DNA from: Mikrocytos mackini
Taxonomy: Eukaryota > Endomyxa > Ascetosporea > Mikrocytida > Mikrocytiidae
DNA: 25,856 nucleotides
Direction of reading: 5' to 3'
Assembly: GCA_030180075.1 (NCBI GenBank)
Contig: JASNJN010000295.1
Location: 1-25,856 of the forward strand
Shown here: positions 1 through 8,860 of the stretch, piece by piece
Position numbering within the stretch: position 1 is the stretch's first letter
Layout of the letters: each line of letters opens with the position of its first letter
Program-made: the position numbers and the translations under genes
Notes under the pieces: model-generated
What the model saw: only the letters and a program-made list of their open reading frames with translations
The model's database searches: none
What the model was told of the DNA's origin: nothing

Positions 1-145
1 TTATGGTCTGGTGTTGTTTGTTATGGTCTGGTGTTGTTTGATAAGGTCTGGTGTTGTTTGTTATGGTCTGGTGTTGTTTGTTATGGTCTGGTGTTGTTTG
101 TTATGGTCTGGTGTTGTTTGTTATGGTCTGGTGTTGTTTGTTATG
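1..145. repeat. 20-bp tandem repeat (minisatellite)
   Basis: Seven head-to-tail copies of ttatggtctggtgttgtttg and the first five bases of an eighth. Copies are identical except the third, which begins ataa instead of ttat. The top strand is made almost entirely of G and T. The array starts at base 1, so its true length is unknown. No coding role is apparent. It could be an ordinary minisatellite or part of a subtelomeric array; nothing here decides between them. Confidence 0.95.
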
Positions 146-628
146 TGTTAAAAACGCTGTTTTGTTTTTTTTAAGAATTTAAAATTTTAGAAAGGGTGTA
201 ATAATTTACAAAACACAATGGATCGCTTTAAAAAATCAAAGGGAATCAGATAATTACATAAAAACGTGTTGTATTATTTTTTTAAATATAAATAACTCAT
301 ATTTTTAGAAAAAAAATTAGCAGAAATAGACATATCCTAACAAGAACGCAACTGTAAGCTGTACAAAAGATTCTGAAGAAGTTAGTAATGTATATCTGAA
401 TACTGGTAATGATTGTGATTGATTTTTATCCCATAGTTTGTTCTGTGTAACTCTGCAGGACCCTTTAACATTTTAAATTTTCCAAAACAAAAAACAAACG
501 AATAAAATTTATATACGAGGTTTTTAAAGGGGAAAACATATATAGTCATCGTTTTAATACAATTATAAGTAAACATGTAGATTTTGTTAAGATATAAATA
601 AACCCTGTAAAAAATAGCGTATAGTTTA
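146..628. other. AT-rich stretch without a recognisable gene
   Basis: About 480 bases between the minisatellite and the Tc1 element. The only open frame is a 64-codon minus-strand one (382-576) with low-complexity, Phe/Tyr-rich content and no recognisable domain; it is judged to be chance. No RNA gene or repeat was seen. Confidence 0.6.
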
Positions 629-630
629 TA

Positions 631-655
631 CAGTGCGTGACATAATTTTTCGTCA
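631..655 (+). repeat. Left terminal inverted repeat of the Tc1 element
   Basis: Begins CAGTGCGTGA and contains the 18-base core TGACATAATTTTTCGTCA at 638-655. It matches the reverse complement of 7143-7167 over 22 bases, then differs by one base (T versus C) before CA. TA precedes it at 629-630. Confidence 0.93.
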
Positions 656-798
656 GATAAAAAATGGGGAAATTTGTTTCCATATGACCGTATAAAAATG
701 TATAAATATAGAGTTTTTTATTACAAGTAACATGTTTAACTTTTAGTTGAAATTTTGAATAAAAATCATAAGTTTTTCTAAAAATACTGAATTACGTT

Positions 799-816
799 TG
801 ACATAATTTTTCGTCA
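799..816 (+). repeat. Left inner direct repeat of the Tc1 element
   Basis: An exact second copy of the 18-base core TGACATAATTTTTCGTCA, 161 bp inside the outer copy. In IR/DR-type Tc1 elements (the Sleeping Beauty arrangement) such inner copies are extra transposase-binding sites; that role is inferred here. Confidence 0.88.
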
Positions 817-892
817 TTTTATAAAATGGTCTTTTTAGCAATATTTATAAAATAATATGAATTGTAACAAATATAAACTACTTTTAAATGTT

Positions 893-1920
893 TTAATATT
901 TAGTTATATCTCTTTTCCTGGTCAAAACACTACATAGTCTGTTTGGTATTGAGTCATAAAGATTAGTAATATAAGATGTCGGTATACTCCGTATAACTTT
1001 ATCGATTTCAGTCCAAAGTTCATTTTTATTTCCAAATTGCCGATTATTTTTATAAACCTCCCTTACTATGTAGCTGAATGCATTTTCACATATATTTAAA
1101 TCCGGACTTTTCGCTGACCACTTTAAAATCCTTATATTTTCATTGTCAAAATACCTTTTTGACACACGTGAGACGTGTATCGAAGCATTATCTTGTTGCC
1201 ATGTTATTGTAGATTTTGTACAATGTTCATAAAGAATAGGGAATACTTGGTTGTCAAGCATATCTACGTAATTTGCCGAATTCATTTTTCCTATGACTTC
1301 ATTGCAAATGATGGGACCTTCAAAACTGAAAGTAAGATGAATTATCAGAGAACCACCACCGAAATTTCTCATGTCTCTAGTTAGAACGGTGTTCCCGTCT
1401 CCCCAGAATTTTGAATGGCCGTCAGGGCCATCCAAATTAAACTTCTTATCATCCGAGAACACCCACGATCGAAAGTCTTCTCTAATATTGTCTTTGGCGA
1501 ACGCCAATCTCGCTTCTTTGTGCTCGTTTGTCAGTTAATGGTTTTCTTAACCTTCTGTTGCATTAGATCGTTCTTATGCAGGTATCTATTAATAGTTCTA
1601 GACGAAATGTCTAGCGAATTAAAACACTTCAACGATTCACGTGAATTGAATGGATTGTTGGTAACATCTTTGAGTATCGACTTCCCTGTCCTTTTGTCAA
1701 TTTTATGCTTTGGCCCTCTTTTATGTAGATTTTTATAGTGATCCTCGTTATTTGCTCTTATAATAGCCGAATTAAGTGTTGTTCGAGGGATGTCTAACTT
1801 ATTGCAAATTTCTTGCTTAGTAAGGCCTGTGTTCAGTAGTAAAAGAAGATAGTTGCCGCTCTGTTGTTGAAGTTGTTGTTTAGTAGAAAGTTCGTTATTT
1901 GGGTCATTGCTATTCTTCAT
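893..1920 (-). pseudogene. Tc1-family transposase, frameshifted
   Basis: Encodes a DDE transposase that would cut and join the element at TA sites. The N-terminal part (1531-1920) starts at ATG 1920 and carries a helix-turn-helix (LTKQEICNKLDIPRTTLNSA) and a second DNA-binding region. The catalytic part (893-1507) has the first Asp in VFSDDKKF, the second in TWQQDNASIH, and the Glu in SPDLNICENAF. There are 34 residues between the last two, which is the Tc1 DD34E spacing. The two halves lie in different frames; the shift is at roughly 1510-1540, near a run of A on the coding strand, where the first frame ends at a TGA. Summed length (about 340 residues) is normal for Tc1. The start lies 10 bp from an inner repeat core. 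An assembly error causing the shift is possible but the element is dead anyway from the gypsy insertion. Confidence 0.9.
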
Positions 1921-1929
1921 TTTGTCCGA

Positions 1930-1947
1930 TGACGAAAAATTATGTCA
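1930..1947 (-). repeat. Right inner direct repeat of the Tc1 element
   Basis: TGACGAAAAATTATGTCA, the exact reverse complement of the 18-base core at 638-655 and 799-816. It lies just upstream of the transposase start codon, so it may overlap the promoter. Before the gypsy insertion it would have been about 180 bp from the right outer copy. Confidence 0.88.
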
Positions 1948-2003
1948 AATTTCAAAATTTCAAAATTTTTGAATATCATTTTAATATCATATAAACCCAT
2001 AAT

Positions 2004-2062
2004 TGTGATAAGTAAATTTAACTTTTATAAAGATGTCAATAAAATGACTAACAGTTATAACA
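2004..2062 (+). repeat. 5' LTR of gypsy 1 (59 bp)
   Basis: Runs TGTGATAAGT to GTTATAACA and matches 6971-7029 at 57 of 59 positions. Sequence outside the two repeats is not similar, so the short length is not an artefact of partial decay at one end. A possible Gag ATG (2044) lies inside it and another (2062) overlaps its last base. Confidence 0.88.
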
Positions 2063-3238
2063 TGGCGACAAGACAACAAATCGAATCGGCATACCTGGAA
2101 GAGGTTATGCGAATGGAACAAAGACCATTGCACCTAGCGCTAGAGGTTTTGACAAGTAGAGGCGCGAATGTGTCCGAGGAGGTAAAACTGCATGAAATAG
2201 CAATAGACTGGCTATTAGAGGAGGCAGTACGTGCTAACAAGGAAAAGAAGGACACGCTACTAAATGAACTACTGCAGAAGAAAGTGAAAAAATTAGCGGA
2301 TAGGAAAGCTACACTAGTAGGGAAATTAGTGCAAGTGAAATATTTGAAGCTGGCGCAGATGGCTGAGGAACTTAAGACCGCGAAAAAGGAAGAAAAACAA
2401 GAAGATACCAGACAACATACCGCGAAGAAAGAGGGATATCAGGAAGAGCTGTTCTATGGCGAACCTATGGCTTCAGAAGCCGACCCCAGGGAAGTGCTCA
2501 CGATGCCCGGTCCTACACCGCTGTGGACGGCCGCATGAGCGGATCCACGTGATTTCCGTGAGTGGTTGGACGAGTTTAAAACATACCTAGTAGCGACTGG
2601 AATTGTGGCTAAGGATAACAAACAGAAACGAGCGATTTTCCAAATGTTCCTGGGATTGGGAGGAAGGAAGCTACTAAAGACGCTGCAAGGACCAAAAGGG
2701 TCGATTGAAGACGAGAGTGTGCTACTTGAGAACCATTTCTACCCAGTTAAGAACCGAACTGTCCTTAGGAATAAGTTCCTTAATAGGAGACAGGGAATTG
2801 ACGAGAACGTCCGTGAATATGCCGCGATATTGCGGGAACAACTGCACAATTGTGCCTGGGATCGGAAGAGGAGAGCATACTTCGATATGTATTCATTGGA
2901 GGACTACAAGCGAAGGAGATAAGACGCAGACTGTTGGATAATCCACCGGAAAGTATTGCGCTGACTTTACAAGAGGTACAGAGGTACGAAGAAGTGTGTT
3001 AGGAAGACAAACAGACTGAGACGAAACGGGTTAAAGAAATCCAACCTGAAGCAACATAAAAGAAAGAGAAACTGACAGCTCGAGAAGACTGGACCGGTGG
3101 TCCGCAGAAAATTGGACCTAAATGTGAGAACTGTGGATTCCCCACGAGATAGGGAGAGGACTGTGTCGAGCAGTAGACACAAGGTGTTTTAGATGTGATA
3201 AATTGGGATATTACGCCAAATGCTGCAAACAACCGAGA
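2044..3238 (+). pseudogene. Gag of gypsy 1, broken
   Basis: The structural (capsid-nucleocapsid) part of the retrotransposon polyprotein. It starts at ATG 2044 inside the LTR or ATG 2062 at its edge. The first part is charged and helical (residues 60-140 rich in Glu and Lys). A TGA at 2536-2538 interrupts it in frame, after which the capsid-like part continues (FREWLDEFKTYL to about 2910). The frame then shifts, and TAG 3000, TAA 3057 and TAG 3150 follow. Two zinc knuckles can be seen. The first (Cys codons from 3123 to 3164) contains the TAG and has Arg where His is expected. The second (3185-3226, in another frame) has Tyr in place of His. Neither would bind zinc normally. Confidence 0.85.
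2063..2074 (-). other. Putative tRNA primer-binding site of gypsy 1
   Basis: TGGCGACAAGAC directly abuts the 5' LTR. A TGG start pairs with the CCA end of a tRNA, as expected for minus-strand priming. The first seven bases would fit a tRNA ending GTCGCCA, which some eukaryotic Asn tRNAs do; the tRNA identity is a guess. The site is also Gag coding sequence. Confidence 0.6.
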
Positions 3239-3598
3239 ACAGGTGGACTAGCAAGACGTAACTTTGGTAACCGAGATACAGCGGAGAGAAGACCCGTCCG
3301 TCAAAACAGAGATGAATACGAGAATTGGAACAGGGATTCATATGACAGGAAGGAAGATTGGAACAACAGTTATCCGGATGATGAATATCCTCACCGAAGA
3401 AGGGAAGGAGATAGGGACATCAGAAGCATTGCGATAAGAACAGACGCCCGAGAAAATAGGGTGGTACTAATAAGAGGAGAAAGAGTGCCAGTGGTCGCAG
3501 ACACGGGATCAACGGTTTCCTGTTTGAACGAAGAAGTGAGATACGGCCCAACTATAAGACGTTGTTGGCATATGGAGGTACAAGAATTCAAACAATAA
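3203..3598 (+). pseudogene. Retropepsin region of gypsy 1
   Basis: An aspartic protease that would cut the polyprotein. The active-site motif VVADTGSTVSCL is visible with the catalytic Asp codon at 3500-3502. Upstream is an Arg/Asp-rich linker after the second zinc knuckle. The frame shifts at about 3548, after which the rest of the domain (LLAYGGTRIQTIREV) is read in the next frame into the reverse transcriptase. TAA at 3596-3598 closes the first frame. Confidence 0.82.
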
Positions 3599-5765
3599 GG
3601 GAAGTTGTGACTCGAGTCGATTATGGAGACTTGTTTTGCACAATTAGGTTTGACAGAACGAAAGCAAGAGATTGTTTGTTGAGTAGAGAGGATTGCAAAA
3701 GATTGAGGATTATCCAATGGTTACCAAAGTTAAGTAAATATGGAGAGGATAGAACATATGCTTGCTGTTCGTGGATAAACTTTAAAATCTTGTTGAAACC
3801 TGACGCAGTGCCCCAGAGTGGCAAAGTAAGGAACGTACCTTACGCTATGCGTCGAGCCGTAGAGGTGGAGATCAACCGTTTAAGGGAGGAAGGTGTCCTT
3901 AAACCGGCGGGTCATTCCGAATGGTCTTCACCCATAGTCGTGGTTAAAAAAAGTAATGGAGAAATCAGACTATGCGGCGATTTTGGGAAACTGAATCAAC
4001 AGATTGTGGGTGATAAATACCCGTTACCGAATATAGAAGACCTGTTTGCAAGGCTTGAAACCGAAAAGAGATATTTTGCAAAGATTGATTTAAAGAACGC
4101 GTACCACCAAGTACCGTTGGCGGAGGAGTCCCAACCTCTGACAACGGTGGTGACCCATTGTGGGGCTTTCGTGTATACCAGAATGCCGTTTGGTATAAAG
4201 TCAGCCCCGAGTGCGTTTCAACGCATAATCGAGCGAATAATAGGTAAAGAGCCGGGAATATTATGTTATTCGGACGATATATTAGTGGAAACAGGGTCAC
4301 GAAAGGAGCTAAAAGAGAGAGTCAAATTGGTTTGAGAACGAATAAGCAGAAATAGAATCACAATTAATGAAGAAAAAAGCAATGATGAGGCCGTCGTGGT
4401 CGAATGGTTAGGATCTGAGCTGTCAGAAAAAGGTATTAGACCTGCCGCAGTGAAGGCGAAACAGATTATTAACTTGGAAGCTCCGAAAACATTGAAGCAA
4501 GTACGCCAAGTTCTTGGCGCGATAAATTACTATTGTAGATTTATCAAGGGACTGGAACAGAAAGCCGAACCGATTCATAACTTGCCCCAAAAAGGAGTGA
4601 AGTGAACATGGGGAAAAGACGAAAGTCGAGCCCTCGAAGAAATTAAAGACGAGATTGGACGTCGGAACGTACTAATCCCGTTCGATACAGATACGCGTAG
4701 GAAAGTGAGACTGACGTGTGATGCCTGTGACACAGGCATGGGCGCAATGCTCGAACAGGAGACAAAGGAGGGGCAAATGAGGCCTGTGGCATACTGGAGT
4801 AGTAAATTCCGAAAGTACGAGCGGAATTATTCCATTGCAGAGAAGGAGGCACTGGGATGCGTGGCTGCAATGGAAAAATTCAGGAAGTATTTACTTGGTC
4901 GTTCGTTCTTGTTGCGAACAGACTACCAAGCACTCATAACATTGCTGTCACAAACGAAGATACAAAGGAGTGTTGCATGGCTACAATTGAATTTGCCTCA
5001 AAAAGTATGTAATTGCCTCAGAAGTGTGTAAATTGCCTCAAAAATGTGTATATGCCTCAAAATCTTGTGTGTGCCTCATACGAGTTAAAGATATCCCCAG
5101 CATCTTTAAAATTTTATTTCTTTTATATATTATCTATATCTATCCTACAACTAGCCATACACACTTTCAAAGTAATATAAAATAAATTTATGTTTTGTGT
5201 AATGAACATTTTCTGAAATTCAATTTTTACATGTAACGAAGAATAAATATCAAAATCGGAGTTTTCATAGACAAGTTTCCCAAACAAATATCGTTCAGAT
5301 TGCTGAATACAACGTTTAAAACAAATTAGAAGTCCTATTTAACAATTTTGAAAAATCGGTTCTTCGCCCAAAAATAATGAGGTTTTATAGATTAACTGGA
5401 CTTATAGAACAAGTAAATATTTAAAGACATACCGATTTAAACTCTACTGCATTCCAACAAGTATTATTTTCATAATTTTAACCCTTGTAGTCCATTAAAA
5501 ATTTTTTTATTTTGAGGCCACAGCACAAATGAGGCACACACAAGATTTTGAAGCAGAACTTCTAAAATGAGGCAAATACAAGATTTTGAGGCAATTACAC
5601 ACTTTTTGAGGCAACTATATTTGTAACCGTGTTGCACGCATCGAAAGATGGAGGGGAAAAGTCAGTTGTTTTGATTACACAGTGGAATACATTAAAGGTG
5701 AGAATAACGAAATGGCGGATTGGCTAAGCCGAAGTGCCGAAGAAACGGTGCACCATGAGGTGCCC
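3562..5765 (+). pseudogene. Reverse transcriptase and RNase H of gypsy 1, broken
   Basis: RT copies element RNA into DNA and RNase H removes the RNA strand. RT motifs are clear: EGVLKPAGHSEWSSPIVVVKK, the catalytic FAKIDLKNAYHQV, MPFGIKSAPSAFQR, and the active-site YSDD at 4267-4278. TGA codons at 4333-4335 and 4603-4605 interrupt an otherwise continuous frame, with normal family sequence on both sides (VEWLGSELSEKGI, TCDACDTGMGAML). RNase H proceeds to RTDYQALITLL and is then broken by the 650-bp element at 4979-5628. The frame resumes at 5637 with the usual end of the domain (GENNEMADWLSRS). It is lost by a frameshift near 5771-5780. Confidence 0.9.
4979..5628. mobile_element. 650-bp non-autonomous element with iterated TGCCTCA ends, inside gypsy 1
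   Basis: It interrupts RNase H codons. The host sequence gtgttgca occurs on both sides (4970-4977 and 5629-5636); with one more base (T versus C) this gives a 9-bp duplication. Ends are inverted repeats: GGCTACAA on the left and TTGTAACC on the right, followed inwards by arrays of TTGCCTCA spaced about 14-20 bp apart. There are five copies at about 4995-5080 and at least five complements (GAGGC) at 5514-5612. The middle (about 5090-5500) is AT-rich and encodes nothing recognisable. Removing the insert and one duplication restores the RNase H frame. The duplication length suggests a Mutator-like (9 bp) or hAT-like (8 bp) parent; no transposase for it is in the window. Confidence 0.88.
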
Positions 5766-5776
5766 CTACATAAGAA

Positions 5777-6982
5777 TTTGTGATTAATAGTCTGGAGGAA
5801 GACGAAGAAACTGAGATTTTCCGAGGNGAAGGATCGGAAACAATCAGACAGTACGGACCGAGGATGAAGAAATTGGTCGATATTATTAAAAACCAAAGAT
5901 GGAACGAAGAATATGAGGAGGAGTACAAAGAATACGCCAAAGAAAGAGACGCACTGGCCGTGAAAGGTCAGTACATATTTCATGGGTGTAGTAGGTTCGT
6001 GCCCGAGGAAGAGTCAAGACTTAAGATAATAGAGGCGGCTCACAGATTACAAAAAGGAATAACACGGGCGTGCGATAGGGTAAAGGAATGGTTCTGGTGG
6101 CCAGGATGGACAGGTCAGATAAAAGGATACATTGCGAATTGCAAGGAATGTCAAGAGAGTGACAGGCTGAAAAAGACGACACAAACGCCGTTCATCCCGG
6201 TAAAATTACCCAGTGGCCCATGGGAGAAGATAGAAATCGACCTGAAAGGCCCGCTAAATTGGGGAAAACGGTCATATTTATTGGTGATTACCGATTACTA
6301 TAGCAAATGGTCGGAAATAATCGGGATGAAAAAAATATCCTCAGAAAGAATCATAGCCAAGCTACGAAAGGTGTTTATTAGACACGGAATTCCACAAACG
6401 GTTGTCAGCGATAACGGGTGCCAGTTTGTTTCGAAGCAAACTGAGGCTTTCCTGAGGGGAGTCGGGGCAAAACATTGGAGAGTCCCTTTGTATTCACCCC
6501 AACAAAATGGTATGGTTGAAAGGTTCAATCGAGTTATCAGTGATAAGCTAAATGAAGCAAGACAATTTCACTGGGAAATGGAAGACACTTTGGAAGAATT
6601 GTTATTTAGTTACAGATCTACACCCCATGCAAGTACGGGGATATCACCCCATGAAGCAATGTATGGGCGGAAAATGAGGACAATGATGAGCCAATACTTT
6701 CCATGGAGGGAGAGGAAGGAGGGAAGAATTAATAGAGATAGATACAATGAGAAGTTAATTAGGATGAAAGAGAATTATGATGAAAGGAATCTAACCAAGG
6801 AACTTAGGGTTAAGATAGGAGATCTGGTGCAAACCAGAAGAGTGGATGGAAGTTATAGACCCCCTATAAGAGTGATCGAAGTGAGGAGAACTTCTATTGT
6901 GACCGCGGATGGTCGGAGTTGGCCCAAGAATCTGGTAGCAGTGACCAGAGGGGCTGTTTTAAACCGGGGATGTGATAAGTAA
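5777..6982 (+). pseudogene. Integrase of gypsy 1
   Basis: Inserts the DNA copy into the genome. About 400 open codons. The N-terminal zinc domain shows one His (AAHRLQKG) and the CKEC pair; the second His is not visible. The DDE core has Asp at 6239 (IEIDLKG), Asp at 6410 (VVSDNGCQF) and Glu at 6518 (NGMVERFN), with 35 residues between the last two. The C-terminal part (RVKIGDLVQTRRVDGSYRPP) is SH3-like as in gypsy integrases; no chromodomain is seen. The stop TAA (6980-6982) lies inside the 3' LTR. The base at 5826 is unresolved (N). There is no ATG at the front; it was part of a polyprotein whose frame is broken just upstream. Confidence 0.9.
5826..5826. other. Ambiguous base (N)
   Basis: The only unresolved base noticed, in the integrase part of gypsy 1. 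It suggests collapsed or polymorphic repeat copies in the assembly. Confidence 0.99.
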
Positions 6983-7029
6983 ATTTAACTTTTAAAAAGA
7001 TATCAATAAAATGACTAACAGTTATAACA
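6971..7029 (+). repeat. 3' LTR of gypsy 1 (59 bp)
   Basis: Matches 2004-2062 with two differences. It is preceded by a short purine-rich tract (GGGGA ending at 6970), weak for a polypurine tract. It contains the stop codon of the Pol frame at 6980-6982. Confidence 0.88.
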
Positions 7030-7142
7030 ATAATTTTATTTATAAATCTAACAAATTGTTTTTGATCATGTTTTACACAAATACTTAATTATAAAATTTG
7101 AATTTCGATGTTTTCTGGTTCGTGATTTTTGGATTTTTGTCA

Positions 7143-7167
7143 TGGCGAAAAATTATGTCACGCACTG
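7143..7167 (-). repeat. Right terminal inverted repeat of the Tc1 element
   Basis: Reverse complement of the left end with one mismatch in 25 (core copy at 7143-7160 reads TGGCG instead of TGACG). Followed by TA at 7168-7169. Its position beyond the gypsy element is what shows that gypsy landed inside the Tc1 right arm. Confidence 0.92.
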
Positions 7168-7258
7168 TATAGACACATCCAAAATTTGCACCAATTCATG
7201 TGATTATCTCAACACTAATTTTATCAAATAATAACTTCATTATTCGTATCATCTAGGC

Positions 7259-8746
7259 TCACATGAAGGTACAACACTTACTTATTCCATTGCATTCATC
7301 CCTATCTTTTCTACGATCTGCATTTAAAACTACTGTATACAACACTTCTGTATTTTCTTTATTTCTTTTTATAACTGTCAAAACTACCGCATTTCTTTCC
7401 ACTTCCAATTTCTCTTCATCTTCATTACTTTCTTCTACCACACCTTCCTCTCTTTTAATGGTCGTTTTTAATTCAACCCGTCCAAAGTTAATATTAACAA
7501 CGCTTTCATTAATAAACCCTCTATTATATTGTATCGCCTTTGTATTCTTAATTTCATTTCTAGCAATGGTTATATTTTTTGCTTCATTATAAATATCTTT
7601 TAGTTCCACGTTATTTTTTATAAAGCTTGTTTCTTCTTTATCTTCTACTTTGTCATTGTTTAAAACTTGATTTATATTTACCATCCTACTCTTTCTTATA
7701 ATGTTATTCCGTTCGTTGTCTGCTATGCTATTTAAGATGTACCCTAAATAAGTTACCTTTTTCATACGCCCTATTGGAATGTATTCACGTTTTTCAAATT
7801 GACCCATTTGAACGTGTTTGTTCGAACTGTTGATAAACCGGTCGAAAACGTTCGTGTTGTAAAGCTCCATGATTCCAAACGGTAGGCGCTGTGTAAAAGT
7901 TCGTTTTAAAGAGATTAAATATTGGTCGATGGAAAACTGAGAGTTGGGAATGGTGTTAAGAAAGGCTGTACACAGCCAGTATTCTGAATCGTTGATATTT
8001 TCAACCTGGAATGCTTTTGTATAAATTGAATCTTTGCTTTTGTTGATCGTTGTTCTTATAGAAAATGTGGGAGATGTGGGAACGAAGCCAATGAGATCTT
8101 TGGTTCCAGTTTGGAAATTGGCGATTGAGTATGGAGAAATTATTTCGGGTGTTATCTTTATAGAGTATGAATAAACTTCTGTGTTGTTAGGCACGGGATT
8201 AGTTGCTTCTGTGTTCGCAATTTGGTCATTTTCTATATTTTCAAATTTAACTTTTCGAGAATTTGAAATTTCTTCTTTCTGCTCAACAACTATACCTTTG
8301 GAGTTTTTTATGGATCTATTATTATAATCGGACTCAAAGTATAATCCACCGACTGGGTTAGTGATAAAAGAGTAATTATCAAAAGAATAGAAAATGGGAG
8401 AGATTTCATTCTGTTTAGCACTGTTCTTTAAAACACAAAATGAGTTTTGCAACAACAAATACTCTTTTATATACTCTTTTCTGACTCTGGATTGGTTCAT
8501 TAAGAACAGGGGGATTAATCCTGGCGCATTGCAGATAACTCCGTATTCAGAAGCAATATAGCCTTTATCTGAAGCATTGGAAAAGCTGGCTATCGAATAG
8601 TACTTAGGCCTACGTAGAATATGGCCAGTTATATTATTATTTGAGTATAATAGAGCAAGTAGTGAAGAGAGCACAACAACTAAAATATGATTTCGTATTT
8701 TTTCTATTTGGAACATACTTTGTTTATTTATAAGTTTATAAAGCAC
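7259..8746 (-). CDS. Orphan protein with an N-terminal signal or anchor (495 aa)
   Basis: Intact minus-strand frame from ATG 8746 to TGA 7259. Residues about 20-34 (HILVVVLSSLLALLYS) form a strongly hydrophobic stretch after a positively charged N-terminus, so the protein is probably secreted or anchored facing outwards; a second ATG at residue 11 would give a more typical signal peptide. The rest has no membrane segment. The region from about residue 360 to 470 is charged and rich in Glu, Asn and Lys, and the end is SKCCTFM. Several N-glycosylation-type Asn-X-Ser/Thr sites occur. I recognise no domain. Spacing to the next minus-strand gene is 114 bp. The Tc1 end lies 91 bp past its stop, so its terminator region may be affected. 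Confidence 0.85.
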   Translation of the reverse strand: MLYKLINKQSMFQIEKIRNHILVVVLSSLLALLYSNNNITGHILRRPKYYSIASFSNASDKGYIASEYGVICNAPGLIPLFLMNQSRVRKEYIKEYLLLQNSFCVLKNSAKQNEISPIFYSFDNYSFITNPVGGLYFESDYNNRSIKNSKGIVVEQKEEISNSRKVKFENIENDQIANTEATNPVPNNTEVYSYSIKITPEIISPYSIANFQTGTKDLIGFVPTSPTFSIRTTINKSKDSIYTKAFQVENINDSEYWLCTAFLNTIPNSQFSIDQYLISLKRTFTQRLPFGIMELYNTNVFDRFINSSNKHVQMGQFEKREYIPIGRMKKVTYLGYILNSIADNERNNIIRKSRMVNINQVLNNDKVEDKEETSFIKNNVELKDIYNEAKNITIARNEIKNTKAIQYNRGFINESVVNINFGRVELKTTIKREEGVVEESNEDEEKLEVERNAVVLTVIKRNKENTEVLYTVVLNADRRKDRDECNGISKCCTFM

Positions 8747-8860
8747 ACTAAAATATTTAAGTTTGGATTATTAATAATGTTTTATTATTGATACGTGTAA
8801 TCATTAGCGATAAAATATTATATTTATAATAGTATAATATTAAATTAATTTATTATTTAT

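Larger units (their letters stand above)
2004..7029 (+). mobile_element. Ty3/gypsy LTR retrotransposon 1, decayed, with 59-bp LTRs
   Basis: A 5,026-bp element bounded by 59-bp direct repeats starting TG and ending CA. It is flanked by a perfect 5-bp duplication ATAAT (1999-2003 and 7030-7034). Internal order is Gag, protease, reverse transcriptase, RNase H, integrase, which is the Ty3/gypsy order. The LTRs differ at two positions (T/A and G/A). The coding region has at least six in-frame stops and several frameshifts, an N at 5826, and a 650-bp insertion in RNase H. It sits between the right inner and right outer repeats of the Tc1 element. Confidence 0.93.
631..7167 (-). mobile_element. Tc1/mariner DNA transposon, interrupted by a gypsy element
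   Basis: The ends are inverted repeats starting CAGTGCGTGA, with 22 identical bases at 631-652 and 7146-7167, flanked by TA on both sides (629-630 and 7168-7169), the standard Tc1/mariner target duplication. Inside are a minus-strand DD34E transposase and inner copies of the repeat core. Removing the nested gypsy element with one copy of its target duplication leaves about 1,506 bp, the usual size for the family. The copy is dead: its transposase is frameshifted and its right arm is split by about 5 kb of inserted DNA. It ends only 91 bp from the stop codon of the gene at 7259-8746 but does not enter it. Confidence 0.92.

Noticed and set aside
1175-1738. Plus-strand open frames across the Tc1 transposase
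   Set aside because: They lie opposite the transposase and have no domain; they are shadows.
4387-4430. tRNA-like 5' half (GCCGTCGTGGTCGAATGGTT and following bases)
   Set aside because: It resembles a D arm, but it encodes the conserved VEWLGSELSEKGI segment of gypsy RNase H and no matching T arm or acceptor follows.
2536-4605. TGA reassigned or read through as a sense codon
   Set aside because: Three in-frame TGA codons suggested it, but TAG and TAA stops and frameshifts also occur in the element, and TGA ends intact genes here (for example at 7259-7261).
7263-7592. Plus-strand frame rich in Ser and Phe
   Set aside because: It is the complement of the 495-aa gene.
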